64,000 bases of DNA. It comes from Cellulophaga sp. L1A9. Lineage in GTDB: Bacteria > Bacteroidota > Bacteroidia > Flavobacteriales > Flavobacteriaceae. The notes below the pieces were generated by a model, which was not told where the DNA came from, did not search any database, and was given only the letters and a program-made list of their open reading frames with translations. This document shows positions 55,027 to 64,000 of the stretch, one piece after another; within the stretch, counting starts at the first letter, position 1, and each line of letters opens with the position of its first letter. The position numbers were made by a program, and so were the translations under genes. The stretch spans positions 1,736,001 to 1,800,000 of the forward strand of contig NZ_CP047027.1 in NCBI RefSeq assembly GCF_009797025.1, in the 5' to 3' direction.

Positions 55027-56019
55027 TTAAGAAAACTCATAATCACCAAAAATATTTAATACTTCCTCAAAAGCTTTAAAAACATCTTCGGAATGATCAC
55101 TGGTTACCATTTTCATTCGATATTCTTTAAAATTAGGAATCCCTTTAAAGTAATTGGTATAATGTCTTCTTGTTTCAAAAACTCCTAATTGCTCGCCTTT
55201 CCAATCTATTGCCATTTGCAAATGACGCTGCGCAGCTGTTACACGTTCTTGAATGGTAGGTGGCGCTAAATGTTCGCCTGTTTTAAAGAAATGTTTTACT
55301 TCATTAAAAAACCAAGGATACCCAATACTAGCTCTCCCAATCATAGCACCATCTAATCCGTATTCGTCACGCATTTTCATGGCTGCTTCTGGCGTATTTA
55401 CATCACCATTTCCAAAAACGGGAATATGCATTCTTTGGTTGTTCTTTACTGCTGCTATAGGTGCCCAATTGGCATCACCTTTATACATCTGTGCTCGCGT
55501 TCTACCATGAATAGCAATGGCCTTACAGCCTACATCTTGTAAACGCTCTGCAACCTCAACAATTTTTATAGAATCATCATCCCAACCCAAACGTGTTTTT
55601 ACAGTAATAGGTAAATTGGAGTGTTTAACCATGGCCTCAGTTAATGAAACCATTAAATCGATATCTTTTAATATTCCTGCTCCAGCACCTTTACTCACTA
55701 CCTTTTTTACAGGACAGCCAAAGTTAATATCAATAATATCTGGATTAGATTTTTCTACAATCGCAACAGACTGCAACATCGATTCTAGATTAGCACCAAA
55801 AATTTGAATACCGACAGGCCTTTCTTTTTCATAAATGTCTAATTTCATGACACTTTTAGCAGCATCCCGTATTAAACCTTCAGAAGATATAAACTCGGTA
55901 TACACCACATCTGCTCCTTGCTCTTTACATAAGGCACGAAAAGGTGGATCACTTACATCCTCCATCGGCGCAAGTAATAATGGAAATTCTGGCAGTTGTA
56001 TGTCTCCTATTTTTGGCAA
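55027..56019 (-). CDS. dusB: tRNA-dihydrouridine synthase B
   Basis: A 330-residue FMN enzyme that reduces uridines in the tRNA D-loop. Motifs: LLLAPMEDVSDPPFRALC, the catalytic cysteine in INFGCPVKKVVSKGAGAGIL, KTRLGWDD, AIHGRTRAQMYKG and DGAMIGRASIGYPW. The likely start is TTG at 56019 (PKIGDIQLPEF), giving the usual N-terminus of the family. It converges on the LolE-type gene with no bases between the stops. Confidence 0.94.
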   Translation of the reverse strand: MPKIGDIQLPEFPLLLAPMEDVSDPPFRALCKEQGADVVYTEFISSEGLIRDAAKSVMKLDIYEKERPVGIQIFGANLESMLQSVAIVEKSNPDIIDINFGCPVKKVVSKGAGAGILKDIDLMVSLTEAMVKHSNLPITVKTRLGWDDDSIKIVEVAERLQDVGCKAIAIHGRTRAQMYKGDANWAPIAAVKNNQRMHIPVFGNGDVNTPEAAMKMRDEYGLDGAMIGRASIGYPWFFNEVKHFFKTGEHLAPPTIQERVTAAQRHLQMAIDWKGEQLGVFETRRHYTNYFKGIPNFKEYRMKMVTSDHSEDVFKAFEEVLNIFGDYEFS

Positions 56020-56241
56020 AATTATCGATTTTAGTAAAGGGCAAAATTACATAATTTTTAGGAAGATATCACGGGTTAGTAAATAAGGCTATCGGCTCAA
56101 CGTATTTCAACAATTCAAATTTGTTTTAACGTATCGAAAAACTCGGGTTGGTAATAATCAAAAGATTTAAATTACTCACAAATACAGCTGTTTTTTGAGA
56201 GCCATCGACCTTCTTTTTATATATTATCGCGAATAGCTCCT

Positions 56242-56796
56242 CTAGTCACAATGCTTCCAACCATTATCTGATGTCTTTCTAAACCCAAGTTTTTTAGTAA
56301 TAAAATCGGTATTATCGTTTTCAAATTCAAAAAAAGGTGTTTTGTTTTTCTTTAAATATACCACAGTAACTTCTGCTGCATGTAATGAAGGTATTTCGTG
56401 AACTTCCTTTACTTCATCAATTTTATAGTCAAATGTTCTTACAGTAGACTTTAGAACACCATAAAATGCATCTGTTTCATTTTCCAAGACAAAATCTTTT
56501 GATTTGTCAGTAAAAGACACTTTATAAATTGAATAATTATATCTACTCGAAAATGAAATGGAGTCCATATTTATATAACCTTCCGTTGATAATTTTTTAT
56601 ATGCTAACAAACTCTTAGCGTCATCCTCTTTCTTCTCGTAAAACCTTAGTTCCCCTGTTTTAAACACTATTTCACCATATTTTGGATTATCATTTAAGCA
56701 TTCTTCAATTATATTTTCAGCTTTTGAGTTGGTCAATTTGTCCGAGCAAGAAGTAATGGTGGTCAGTAAAAAAAGTGAATAAATTATGTTTTTCAT
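56242..56796 (-). CDS. lipoprotein of unknown function
   Basis: A 184-residue lipoprotein, lipobox ITSC at about residue 17. The mature part mixes charged and aromatic residues and looks like a beta-rich domain (EIVFKTGELRFYEKKEDDAKSLLAYKKLSTEGYINM, then YSIYKVSFTDKSKDFVLEN). I do not recognise a family. It ends one base before the start region of the next gene, so the two form a pair. The gap 56020-56241 has no clear gene. Confidence 0.6.
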   Translation of the reverse strand: MKNIIYSLFLLTTITSCSDKLTNSKAENIIEECLNDNPKYGEIVFKTGELRFYEKKEDDAKSLLAYKKLSTEGYINMDSISFSSRYNYSIYKVSFTDKSKDFVLENETDAFYGVLKSTVRTFDYKIDEVKEVHEIPSLHAAEVTVVYLKKNKTPFFEFENDNTDFITKKLGFRKTSDNGWKHCD

Positions 56797-56797
56797 T

Positions 56798-57370
56798 TTA
56801 ATCCCAGTTAATAGTTAGATTTCTAATTTCAAATACACCTTTCCCTCTATCTTTTCCACCATCTTCATTTTCAAAAATCACCTTTCCATTCACTAATGTG
56901 AATTTTTTAGTTTGCGGCAAAACATTCCGGAATATAAGTTTCCCTTTAATCAATATGCCCGTAGGCAATTTAAATCTTTGATAACCAGACATTCCAGAAC
57001 CCGATTCCGGAAATTCCGCCCCTTTAAAAACATAAGAATTTCCAGTTTCACCATATGCCATTGGCTTGTCTGAACCTGTATAAAGTGTCATAGCTTGATG
57101 AACCAAGGCATGTTTCATTGTAAATACCACTTCTACAGTTTGGTCACTAGAATTCCCCACGCATTGTAAAATTTTTAAATCAAAATTTGTATTGAAACTT
57201 TTAATGTCTATATCATTAGATTTTTCGTAAATGGAACAAAAATCAATTTTTTCTTGTAATCTAGAATTTTGATCTCCCAATAGTTCTATTTTCTTTTTCA
57301 ATTCGGTTAATTCCTGGGCCTTTAATCCCATTCCATATAATAAAAGCGCAACAATTAAAACTTTTTTCAT
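56798..57370 (-). CDS. exported protein of unknown function
   Basis: A 190-residue secreted protein with signal peptide MKKVLIVALLLYGMGLKAQ. A short coiled-coil-like stretch follows (LTELKKKIELLGDQNSRLQEKIDF), then a beta-rich part (QCVGNSSDQTVEVVFTMKHALVHQAMTLYTG, GILIKGKLIFRNVLP). No known motif. It is upstream of the lipoprotein gene, with one base between them. Confidence 0.62.
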   Translation of the reverse strand: MKKVLIVALLLYGMGLKAQELTELKKKIELLGDQNSRLQEKIDFCSIYEKSNDIDIKSFNTNFDLKILQCVGNSSDQTVEVVFTMKHALVHQAMTLYTGSDKPMAYGETGNSYVFKGAEFPESGSGMSGYQRFKLPTGILIKGKLIFRNVLPQTKKFTLVNGKVIFENEDGGKDRGKGVFEIRNLTINWD

Positions 57371-57449
57371 AAATTTTCAATTTTGATTTAAATTATTCTA
57401 ATGTCTTAGTAGTAATCGATAAATATGTTTTCCACATAAAATGTTATAC

Positions 57450-59879
57450 TTAATCCTTATTCAATAGCCTTTCTTGTTCTTCTACCGCCTCTGCTTTACT
57501 ATTTTTTAATTTGAAATTACCGAACTTGTATACTGCTTTACATGTAAACATTCTTGTTTCTGGTCTTGAATAGTAACTATAATTCTGATCTAAATAGTTT
57601 GATGAAACTGGAATATTAGTAGCATTTAACAAGTCATCCACACCCAAACTAACAATTAAACTTTTATCAAAAAACTGCTTCTGTACATTAAAAGAAACAT
57701 CTGCAACAGCTTTATCATAGTAAAAAGAGCCCGAAATAAATGTTGGCATATAGCTGGCGGTTATCACCGCATTCAAAGATTTATCTTCTAAAAAACTTAT
57801 GTAATTCTGCGCCAATATGTAGCAACTTTTTACATCTAAATCTAGAATTTGATTATTGTTTGCCCGTGCATAAAATTGATTTTTTAAGTAAAAAAACGAG
57901 CTATAAGCATATAAATACCAATTATCTGTGATATAATCTTGATACGTAACATCAAAACTTACTTGGTCTCCGTTTATTAAATTATCTGTAATGGTACTTA
58001 TAGTTTGTTGCTCATTATTTTGAAAAGGCATTCTATAAATATCATTTTTTATTCGCTCGACATAAAAATCAAAAGTAAGCTTATTCTTTAGCGTATAACT
58101 TGCCGTGATTCTATTAGTTATACTCGGCTGAATTTTAGGATTTCCTTGAGCAACATTATTTTCATTTATAAAAGTTATAAATGGATTAAGCAGTTGAAAA
58201 GGTGGTCTTGTAATTCTTCTATTAAAGTTTAATCCAAAAAGATGATTCTCATTGTGCTGATATTGCAGAAAAATAGTTGGAAATAGATTAAAATAAGAAT
58301 TAGAATTTATTTCAGCCAATACCAGAGAATTTCCTTCAGAATTTGTGTATTCACCCCGAATCCCCCCTTTTACTGTAAAGGCATCCCATTCTTTGGATGT
58401 ACTAATATAGCCTGCAAAAATATTTTCATTATAATCAAAATTATCTGCAACAATCCCATTAAACGATTCATTAGTTGTATTTGATGAAGAATTTTCAAAT
58501 TCTTGTTCACTAATAGAGTTTATTCCAGAATATTTTAAGCCTGTTTCAAAAACAAGATGTTCTGTAGGATAGATAAGATCTGACTGTAACGTATAAATTT
58601 TTGTCTTCTGATGGGCTAAAGTGACAATTGTATTCTCATTTAGCAGCGTATTATCAGGTAAACGGTACTTTGTATCTAAATTTTGCTCTTGGTTTTTATC
58701 AAAAAAAATATAATTACCCTGAGTAGTTAGCTCTGTTCCTTTTTCTCCTAGTTTTGATATATACTGCACTGTAAATAGATGCGTATTTTCGTAGTCATTA
58801 GTAGTACTGTTAGTGTCATAAAGAGAATCTACCATCATATTTGCATCAAACATCGTGGTTAGCTCATCACGATCTGAATCTATTTTTGGACTTAGTACTG
58901 AAGAAACGCTTAAGTTTATTGTATTGTTATCATTTAAATAAAATTCAAATAAGCTATTAATAGTATGACTGTTCGTATGGGTAGTTCTTTTAAACCTTGA
59001 TTCCCAAAAGGAGTTTATCGTTCCACCTTCTTGTGCAAACAATAGACCAGTAGTACCATTTCTAACCTCTTCCTTAGTATTCAAAGAATATGAAACATAA
59101 CTATTCAACCAATCATTTTTATAATAATGATTGGTACCAAAAGTGTATTTAGGTTTTATTGCGATTGCATAATCTGAATGTATAGCCCCTTTGTACCCAA
59201 TAGAAAGATTTTTAGTGGTTGTGATGTTGAGTATGGAATTACCTTCTGCATCATATTTTGAAGGTGGGTTGGTAATGACTTCTACAGATGCTATATTTCC
59301 TCCGTCTAAGCCTTGTAATAATTGTTGTAATTCATCAGAAGTCAAATAAACTTTACGGTCATTGATATATACATTTGCAGCTCTATTCTTTAACTTTATT
59401 TCTCCTTGCATTATAATTACTCCTGGAGTACTTTTTAAAATATCCCAAGAATTTTTTTGAGATAAAGCTGAATTTGCTACGTTAAAAATTATTCTATCTG
59501 CTTTACGTTCTATTGTTGGATTTTTGTGTTTTACAACAACCTCATTTAAGGCTTCAATATGTTCTGCTATTACTAATTCACCAACGCTTGTATTTTTCGT
59601 TACCGCTATAGCCATCAACTCTGATGTTTGTCCTATATAATTTGCTTGTAAAAAATAATTATCTGGTGCAATATCTCTAATTTCAAAAGAACCATCCTCT
59701 TCTGAAGATGCTCCATACACTAGCGTGGTATCTGCCGCTTTTAGTAAATATACATTTGCAAACGGTATGCTTTTTCTTAAGTCATCCTTGACATTCCCTT
59801 CTACCTTAAATGTTTGCGCAATAAGTGATGAGCTACAAATAAGAAAAATGTAGAGGAATACGTATTTATATAATTTCAA
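57450..59879 (-). CDS. outer membrane beta-barrel receptor (TonB-receptor-like, OMP_b-brl_3 type)
   Basis: An 809-residue outer-membrane protein. TTG start gives the signal peptide KLYKYVFLYIFLICSSSLIAQ. A carboxypeptidase-like domain follows (FKVEGNVKDDLRKSIPFANVYLLKAADTTLVYG), then a plug with the pattern SWDILKSTPGVIIMQGEIKLKNRAANVYINDRKVYL and ASVEVITNPPSKYDAEGN, then a long barrel (NRRITRPPFQLLNPF). No TonB box can be called. Alone on its strand; the ligand is unknown. Confidence 0.86.
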   Translation of the reverse strand: MKLYKYVFLYIFLICSSSLIAQTFKVEGNVKDDLRKSIPFANVYLLKAADTTLVYGASSEEDGSFEIRDIAPDNYFLQANYIGQTSELMAIAVTKNTSVGELVIAEHIEALNEVVVKHKNPTIERKADRIIFNVANSALSQKNSWDILKSTPGVIIMQGEIKLKNRAANVYINDRKVYLTSDELQQLLQGLDGGNIASVEVITNPPSKYDAEGNSILNITTTKNLSIGYKGAIHSDYAIAIKPKYTFGTNHYYKNDWLNSYVSYSLNTKEEVRNGTTGLLFAQEGGTINSFWESRFKRTTHTNSHTINSLFEFYLNDNNTINLSVSSVLSPKIDSDRDELTTMFDANMMVDSLYDTNSTTNDYENTHLFTVQYISKLGEKGTELTTQGNYIFFDKNQEQNLDTKYRLPDNTLLNENTIVTLAHQKTKIYTLQSDLIYPTEHLVFETGLKYSGINSISEQEFENSSSNTTNESFNGIVADNFDYNENIFAGYISTSKEWDAFTVKGGIRGEYTNSEGNSLVLAEINSNSYFNLFPTIFLQYQHNENHLFGLNFNRRITRPPFQLLNPFITFINENNVAQGNPKIQPSITNRITASYTLKNKLTFDFYVERIKNDIYRMPFQNNEQQTISTITDNLINGDQVSFDVTYQDYITDNWYLYAYSSFFYLKNQFYARANNNQILDLDVKSCYILAQNYISFLEDKSLNAVITASYMPTFISGSFYYDKAVADVSFNVQKQFFDKSLIVSLGVDDLLNATNIPVSSNYLDQNYSYYSRPETRMFTCKAVYKFGNFKLKNSKAEAVEEQERLLNKD

Positions 59880-60030
59880 ATTCTTATTGATTTAGTGAAT
59901 CAGTAGCTAAAATTAACATTTTTTTAATACAAAAAAGATAAATAATCTATCTTTGTGTTAATTATTTTCTATTATTTAATATTTAGTTCGTATTTCTATT
60001 CTTGTCATATTTAATGCTCAACAAATCACT

Positions 60031-60038
60031 TATATTTG
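60031..60038 (+). promoter_or_regulatory. possible -7 box of lepA
   Basis: TATATTTG fits TAnnTTTG and lies 68 bases before the lepA ATG. No good -33 TTG is found at the usual spacing. The rest of the gap 59880-60105 is AT-rich without a gene. Confidence 0.3.
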
Positions 60039-60105
60039 CAATTGGTTTTGATCCCATTTTTTTGGGTAAACCAAAATTTTAGTCAACTGAACTTATTCAG
60101 CTTAC

Positions 60106-61902
60106 ATGAAAAACATTAGAAACTTCTGTATTATTGCGCATATTGACCATGGTAAAAGTACCTTGGCAGATAGATTGTTAGATTTTACTGGTTCTGTTAC
60201 GGAGCGAGAGAAAAAAGAACAATTGCTCGATTCTATGGATTTAGAGCGTGAACGTGGCATTACCATTAAGAGTCACGCCATACAAATGGAATATACTTAT
60301 AAAGGGGAAGAATATATTTTAAACCTTATTGATACTCCAGGCCACGTAGATTTCTCTTATGAAGTTTCTAGATCTATTGCTGCTTGTGAAGGTGCACTAT
60401 TAATAGTTGATGCTGCACAAAGCATTCAAGCACAAACCATAAGTAACTTATACCTTGCTCTAGAAAATGATCTAGAGATTATACCTATTTTAAATAAAAT
60501 AGATTTACCAAGTGCCAACCCTGAAGAAGTAACGGATGATATCGTAGACTTATTAGGGTGTGATCCTAGCGATGTAATTCCTGCTAGTGCAAAAACAGGT
60601 ATTGGTATTGAAGAAATTTTAGCGGCTGTTATTGAACGTATTCCTCCTCCAAAAGGAAACCCTGATGAATCATTACAAGCGTTGGTATTTGACTCTGTGT
60701 ATAACCCTTTTAGGGGTGTAGAAACTTATTTTAGAGTTATTAACGGTGAAATTAAAAAAGGTCAAAAAATAAAATTTGTAGCTACAGACAGTGATTATTT
60801 TGCGGATGAAGTGGGTACTTTAAAGTTAACACAACACCCAAAGCAAAGTGTAAAGACGGGGGATGTTGGGTACTTAATTACAGGGATAAAAGATGCACGT
60901 GAGGTAAAAGTAGGTGATACAATTACGGATGCAGCTAACCCTACAAAAAATCCGATAGAAGGTTTTGAAGATGTAAAACCAATGGTATTTGCAGGTATTT
61001 ACCCAGTAGATACAGATGAATTTGAAGAACTTAGAGCTTCTATGGAGAAGTTACAACTTAATGATGCCTCTTTAGTATTTGCACCAGAAAGTAGTGCCGC
61101 CCTAGGTTTTGGTTTCCGTTGTGGTTTCTTAGGAATGCTGCATATGGAGATTATTCAAGAGCGCCTAGAGCGTGAGTTTAACATGACAGTGATTACTACG
61201 GTACCTAACGTTAGTTACCATGCGTACACGCGTAAAAACCCTAACGAACCTTTAATTGTAAATAACCCAACAGATTTACCAGACCCGTCTAGTATAGATC
61301 GTGTTGAGGAACCGTATATAAAAGCAACGATTATTACAAAGGCTGATTATGTTGGTAATGTAATGTCTCTCTGTATTGAAAAAAGAGGACAAATTACCAA
61401 TCAGACCTATTTAACAACAGAACGTGTTGAACTTACTTTTGATATGCCGTTAGCGGAAATTGTTTTCGATTTTTATGATCGATTAAAAACTGTTTCTAAA
61501 GGGTATGCTTCTTTTGATTATACGCCTATTGGAATGCGTGCTTCTAAACTTGTACGTGTAGATATTTTATTAAATGCACAACCTGTTGATGCCCTTTCTG
61601 CACTTATTCACGCAGATAACGCTGTGTATATTGGTAAAAGAATGTGTGAAAAATTAAAGGAACTAATCCCGCGTCAGCAGTTTGATATTCCTATTCAAGC
61701 CGCTATTGGCTCTAAAGTTATTTCTAGGGAAACAACAAAAGCACTTCGTAAAGATGTTACTGCTAAATGTTATGGTGGTGATATTTCTAGAAAGCGTAAA
61801 CTTTTAGAAAAGCAGAAAAAAGGTAAAAAACGTATGCGCCAGGTTGGTAACGTAGAAGTACCACAAGAAGCATTTATGGCTGTTTTAAAGCTAAATGATT
61901 AA
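60106..61902 (+). CDS. lepA: elongation factor 4 (LepA)
   Basis: A 598-residue translational GTPase of normal length. G1 [10 protein letters not shown]2 region [11 protein letters not shown]3 DTPGH, G4 NKID, and the LepA C-terminal domain with [34 protein letters not shown]. It can back-translocate stalled ribosomes. It is a single-gene unit with a strong terminator behind it. Confidence 0.97.
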   Translation: MKNIRNFCIIAHIDHGKSTLADRLLDFTGSVTEREKKEQLLDSMDLERERGITIKSHAIQMEYTYKGEEYILNLIDTPGHVDFSYEVSRSIAACEGALLIVDAAQSIQAQTISNLYLALENDLEIIPILNKIDLPSANPEEVTDDIVDLLGCDPSDVIPASAKTGIGIEEILAAVIERIPPPKGNPDESLQALVFDSVYNPFRGVETYFRVINGEIKKGQKIKFVATDSDYFADEVGTLKLTQHPKQSVKTGDVGYLITGIKDAREVKVGDTITDAANPTKNPIEGFEDVKPMVFAGIYPVDTDEFEELRASMEKLQLNDASLVFAPESSAALGFGFRCGFLGMLHMEIIQERLEREFNMTVITTVPNVSYHAYTRKNPNEPLIVNNPTDLPDPSSIDRVEEPYIKATIITKADYVGNVMSLCIEKRGQITNQTYLTTERVELTFDMPLAEIVFDFYDRLKTVSKGYASFDYTPIGMRASKLVRVDILLNAQPVDALSALIHADNAVYIGKRMCEKLKELIPRQQFDIPIQAAIGSKVISRETTKALRKDVTAKCYGGDISRKRKLLEKQKKGKKRMRQVGNVEVPQEAFMAVLKLND

Positions 61903-61903
61903 T

Positions 61904-61935
61904 AAAAAAGGCTACATTAAAATGTAGCCTTTTTT
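61904..61935. terminator. bidirectional terminator between lepA and the small lipoprotein gene
   Basis: A perfect 15-bp inverted repeat AAAAAAGGCTACATT / AATGTAGCCTTTTTT with A- and T-runs on both sides serves lepA on the plus strand and the convergent small gene on the minus strand. Confidence 0.85.
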
Positions 61936-61962
61936 TATATTGTATAGGATAAGCATAGCTAA

Positions 61963-62232
61963 TTAATTAGCTTCCCCAAAATCAAGATCACCAACAGAGC
62001 AGATTCCTTTTACATAGTCCTCTGGGCTTAAGCCCCCCAATTCTTCTTCAGAAATAGTTTCAGAATTTCCTCCAGAGGAAATAGATACTGTACCATCACC
62101 ATTATCACAAGCTGTTATAGGAACTCCTATAAGCTCGCAACTTTCGCAGATGCCTTTATCATCATTATCTTTAGAGCAAGAAAAAAATAAAACACTTCCT
62201 ATTAGTGCGGCAAATAAAATTGATTTTTTCAT
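61963..62232 (-). CDS. small cysteine-rich lipoprotein
   Basis: An 89-residue lipoprotein, lipobox FFSC (C19). The mature part is acidic and has four further cysteines (C29, C32, C42, C78), with CESC as a CxxC pair, and a repeat-like DGTVSISSGGNSETISEEEL. Similar tiny acidic lipoproteins occur often in Flavobacteria; function unknown. Confidence 0.65.
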   Translation of the reverse strand: MKKSILFAALIGSVLFFSCSKDNDDKGICESCELIGVPITACDNGDGTVSISSGGNSETISEEELGGLSPEDYVKGICSVGDLDFGEAN

Positions 62233-62449
62233 AAAATTAATAGTTTTTGGTTTCGGTTATTTAATTCATAACAGGTTATTTTCGCTGTTATTGCAGGTTT
62301 CTCCCAAAAAATTGATTTTTTTATCATTTTGGTTCAAATCAAATTCTACTTAAAAAGAGGCTAATCTATCTTTTTTTAGAAAATTTTAAGATTTGGTATA
62401 CTATTTGAGTCTTTTTTACGTTAGAAAATAGAACCTGATGTGGATTTTC

Positions 62450-63244
62450 ATGAAAAAGCTAAACTTATTTAAACGTTCCGTTTTTGCACTTATTGCAGTT
62501 TTTGGGCTGGCCTTAAATAGTTGCTCTACAGATAGTAACAGTTCTGAGGACATAGAAATTTCTGAATTTGAAGTTCAAAAAGTACTCGCCATAGATGATT
62601 ATACAGGTATCATCGATAATGCCATTACAGAAGCTTTTATTAGCAAAGAGAACACCGGAAAAAGATTTTTAACTCAAAAAGATAGTGACTGTTATAGTAC
62701 AACCTATGCAGATTCTGGCTTTACAATGACATTTAATAATTGCACCTTCAACGAAACCGATAAGGTAAATGGCCTCTTGGCTGTAACCTACGCTATAAAT
62801 GAAACCAGTAGTACGTTTACGGCAACCTATAGTGATTTTTACGTAGGAACCATACGATTAGACGGCACAAGAACATTTACCATAAGCACTACAGCCGAGG
62901 AAAACGAAATAAATTTTACAGTAACTTCCGATATGGTAATTACACTAGAAGATGGTGAACTGATTACAGAAGCTGGTACTAAAACAGAAAGCATAATTTT
63001 TGCGGATGACAACATCGTAGTTGCAGTTACTGGCACTTGGGCGTTAGTAGAAAACGGAGATACATATATGGTAACCGTTACTGAAAAATTAACCAAATTA
63101 TTAGATTGTGAGTATTTCTCTGATGGATTATTTACATTATCTAAAAATGGTATTGACGTTATTGTAGCTATGGGTGATGGCACATGTGATAACAAAGCCA
63201 ACATCATTTACCCGAACGGAACTACTGAAGAAGTTACACTCTAA
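62450..63244 (+). CDS. lipoprotein of unknown function
   Basis: About 264 residues, lipobox LNSC with Cys near residue 25. The mature part is almost all beta-strand with many Thr/Ser (TMTFNNCTFNETDKVNGLLAVTYAINETSSTFTATYSDFYVG), suggesting a beta-sandwich or lipocalin-like fold, with cysteines that could pair. The frame opens at 62438, but ATG at 62450 gives a normal signal peptide. It is followed by a terminator shared with the antiporter gene. Confidence 0.65.
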   Translation: MKKLNLFKRSVFALIAVFGLALNSCSTDSNSSEDIEISEFEVQKVLAIDDYTGIIDNAITEAFISKENTGKRFLTQKDSDCYSTTYADSGFTMTFNNCTFNETDKVNGLLAVTYAINETSSTFTATYSDFYVGTIRLDGTRTFTISTTAEENEINFTVTSDMVITLEDGELITEAGTKTESIIFADDNIVVAVTGTWALVENGDTYMVTVTEKLTKLLDCEYFSDGLFTLSKNGIDVIVAMGDGTCDNKANIIYPNGTTEEVTL

Positions 63245-63263
63245 TACTCCTACAACACTATTT

Positions 63264-63300
63264 AAAAAGCCCTTTGTACATTTCATACAAAGGGCTTTTT
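63264..63300. terminator. bidirectional terminator between the lipoprotein and antiporter genes
   Basis: A perfect 15-bp inverted repeat AAAAAGCCCTTTGTA / TACAAAGGGCTTTTT with a 7-nt loop ends transcripts from both convergent genes. Confidence 0.87.
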
Positions 63301-63318
63301 AATATGTTTAAATTTTAG

Positions 63319-64000
63319 TTAGGCTTCTTGGTCGTCTTCAAAACGTTTTCCTACATACACCAATTTAAATTTTTCAGTAATATCTTCAAACTGCTCGCTA
63401 AAAGAGGATATAATCTTTAAATCTCCATCTGGTGTTTTCAAAAATACAGGAATGATATTAGGGTCTGCTTTTGTAATTTCGATTAAACTATTATAATGCT
63501 CCGTAGATTTCAGCGCAATTTCATGAATAGCAGGGTATTGTCTAATGGCCTCTGTTAGCTTGATAAAATCATCCGTATGTGAAAATAGCCCTTCTTTAGG
63601 GTTATTGTCAGGATTCCCCATTTCATCATCAGTAACCAATCTAAACGCACCATTCTCACCAAAATGCTTTGTAAACTTATTTATAGCATATTTATTAATG
63701 TCAGAATTTCCTGTTAGTGCCATTAAGTATCCAACATCATTTAACTCAATATTATCGCTTAAGGTATCTGAATAAATATTAGCAGCGATAGCTTCAAGTC
63801 CCATTTTTTTAGCCTTATCTACATTTGTTTGGTTGTTGTCAATAAGGACGACATGTCTATTATTCTTTTGTAAATAACTGCCAATAATTCTTGATACTTT
63901 TGATGCTCCGATAATTAGAATACCATTAGATTTTTTCAAAAAGACTCCTACCAATTTAGCAAAAAACCTGGCAGTTGTTGCATTTAAAATCACGGTTCCT
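63319..64000 (-). CDS. cation:proton antiporter with TrkA-N domain, partial (C-terminal part)
   Basis: The frame continues through the right window edge; 227 codons are seen. The first residues (GTVILNATTARFFAKLVGVF) look like the end of an NhaP-type membrane domain. They are followed by a nucleotide-binding TrkA-N/RCK domain (NGILIIGASKVSRIIGSYLQKNNRHVVLIDNNQTNVDKAKKMG) and a C-terminal regulatory part. The fused domain order suggests a CPA1-type Na+/H+ or K+/H+ antiporter controlled by NAD(H). A GTG at 63993 is internal, not a start. Confidence 0.75.
   Translation of the reverse strand, partial: GTVILNATTARFFAKLVGVFLKKSNGILIIGASKVSRIIGSYLQKNNRHVVLIDNNQTNVDKAKKMGLEAIAANIYSDTLSDNIELNDVGYLMALTGNSDINKYAINKFTKHFGENGAFRLVTDDEMGNPDNNPKEGLFSHTDDFIKLTEAIRQYPAIHEIALKSTEHYNSLIEITKADPNIIPVFLKTPDGDLKIISSFSEQFEDITEKFKLVYVGKRFEDDQEA

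Noticed and set aside
62839-63207. Minus-strand open frame of 122 codons
   Set aside because: Antisense shadow of the beta-rich lipoprotein gene; no signal peptide or motif.
1-64000. Search for transposases, phage genes, CRISPR arrays, integrase att sites
   Set aside because: None could be recognised; the tRNA at 52771-52844 has no integrase or repeated 3' end beside it.

Overview
The window (about 35% GC by eye, TAnnTTTG-type promoter boxes, no clear Shine-Dalgarno sequences, SusC/SusD, DUF4249, FecR and many TonB-linked receptors) looks like the chromosome of a marine member of the Bacteroidota, most likely Flavobacteriaceae. Both edges cut genes: a nitrate reductase on the left and a cation:proton antiporter on the right.

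Region 1 (1-23.6 kb) is a nitrate and nitrite assimilation island. It holds a molybdopterin nitrate reductase (partial), an ABC nitrate transporter (nrtA-B-C-D order) ending in an alginate-export-type porin, a NarK-type MFS transporter co-transcribed with an FNR-like regulator, a siroheme-forming methyltransferase (SUMT), nirB, nirD, a DUF4202 protein, a NarX-like nitrate-sensing histidine kinase and a small DUF7009-like protein. A NarL-type response regulator sits about 14.5 kb from the kinase, at the other end. A secreted nuclease lipoprotein lies inside the island, and an unrelated SDR / AhpD-like / amine oxidase / AraC cassette lies next to the nitrate reductase. Gaps in front of the nitrate genes carry a recurring palindrome, TACGTA-N4-TACGTA, usually joined directly to the -7 promoter box. 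It has the spacing of a Crp/Fnr site, and I infer that the FNR-like protein of the island binds it.

Region 2 (23.8-33 kb) has a TonB-dependent receptor with its DUF4249 lipoprotein, a patatin-DUF1003 pair, an exported esterase, an M90 (MtfA-like) peptidase and an MGH1/GH63-like glycosidase.

Region 3 (33.3-52.4 kb) is one long minus-strand locus controlled by an ECF sigma factor and FecR anti-sigma factor, with a SusC (STN-containing) and SusD pair. Instead of glycan enzymes it encodes an atypical M19 dipeptidase homologue, two large amidohydrolases, an FG-GAP propeller protein, RidA, a metallo-beta-lactamase-fold hydrolase, a creatininase-family amidase, an alpha/beta hydrolase, an Asp/Glu racemase with an apparent signal peptide and a DASS dicarboxylate transporter. 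I read it as an uptake and breakdown system for a peptide-, imide- or cyclic-amide-like compound whose end product is a dicarboxylate or dicarboxylic amino acid. A possible plus-strand antisense RNA lies in the FecR-susC gap.

Region 4 (52.7-64 kb) is mostly housekeeping: a CAT-anticodon tRNA, methylmalonyl-CoA epimerase, rbfA, a LolE/FtsX-type permease, dusB, lepA, several small lipoproteins, an outer-membrane beta-barrel receptor and the antiporter fragment. I saw no insertion sequences, prophage genes, CRISPR arrays or rRNA.
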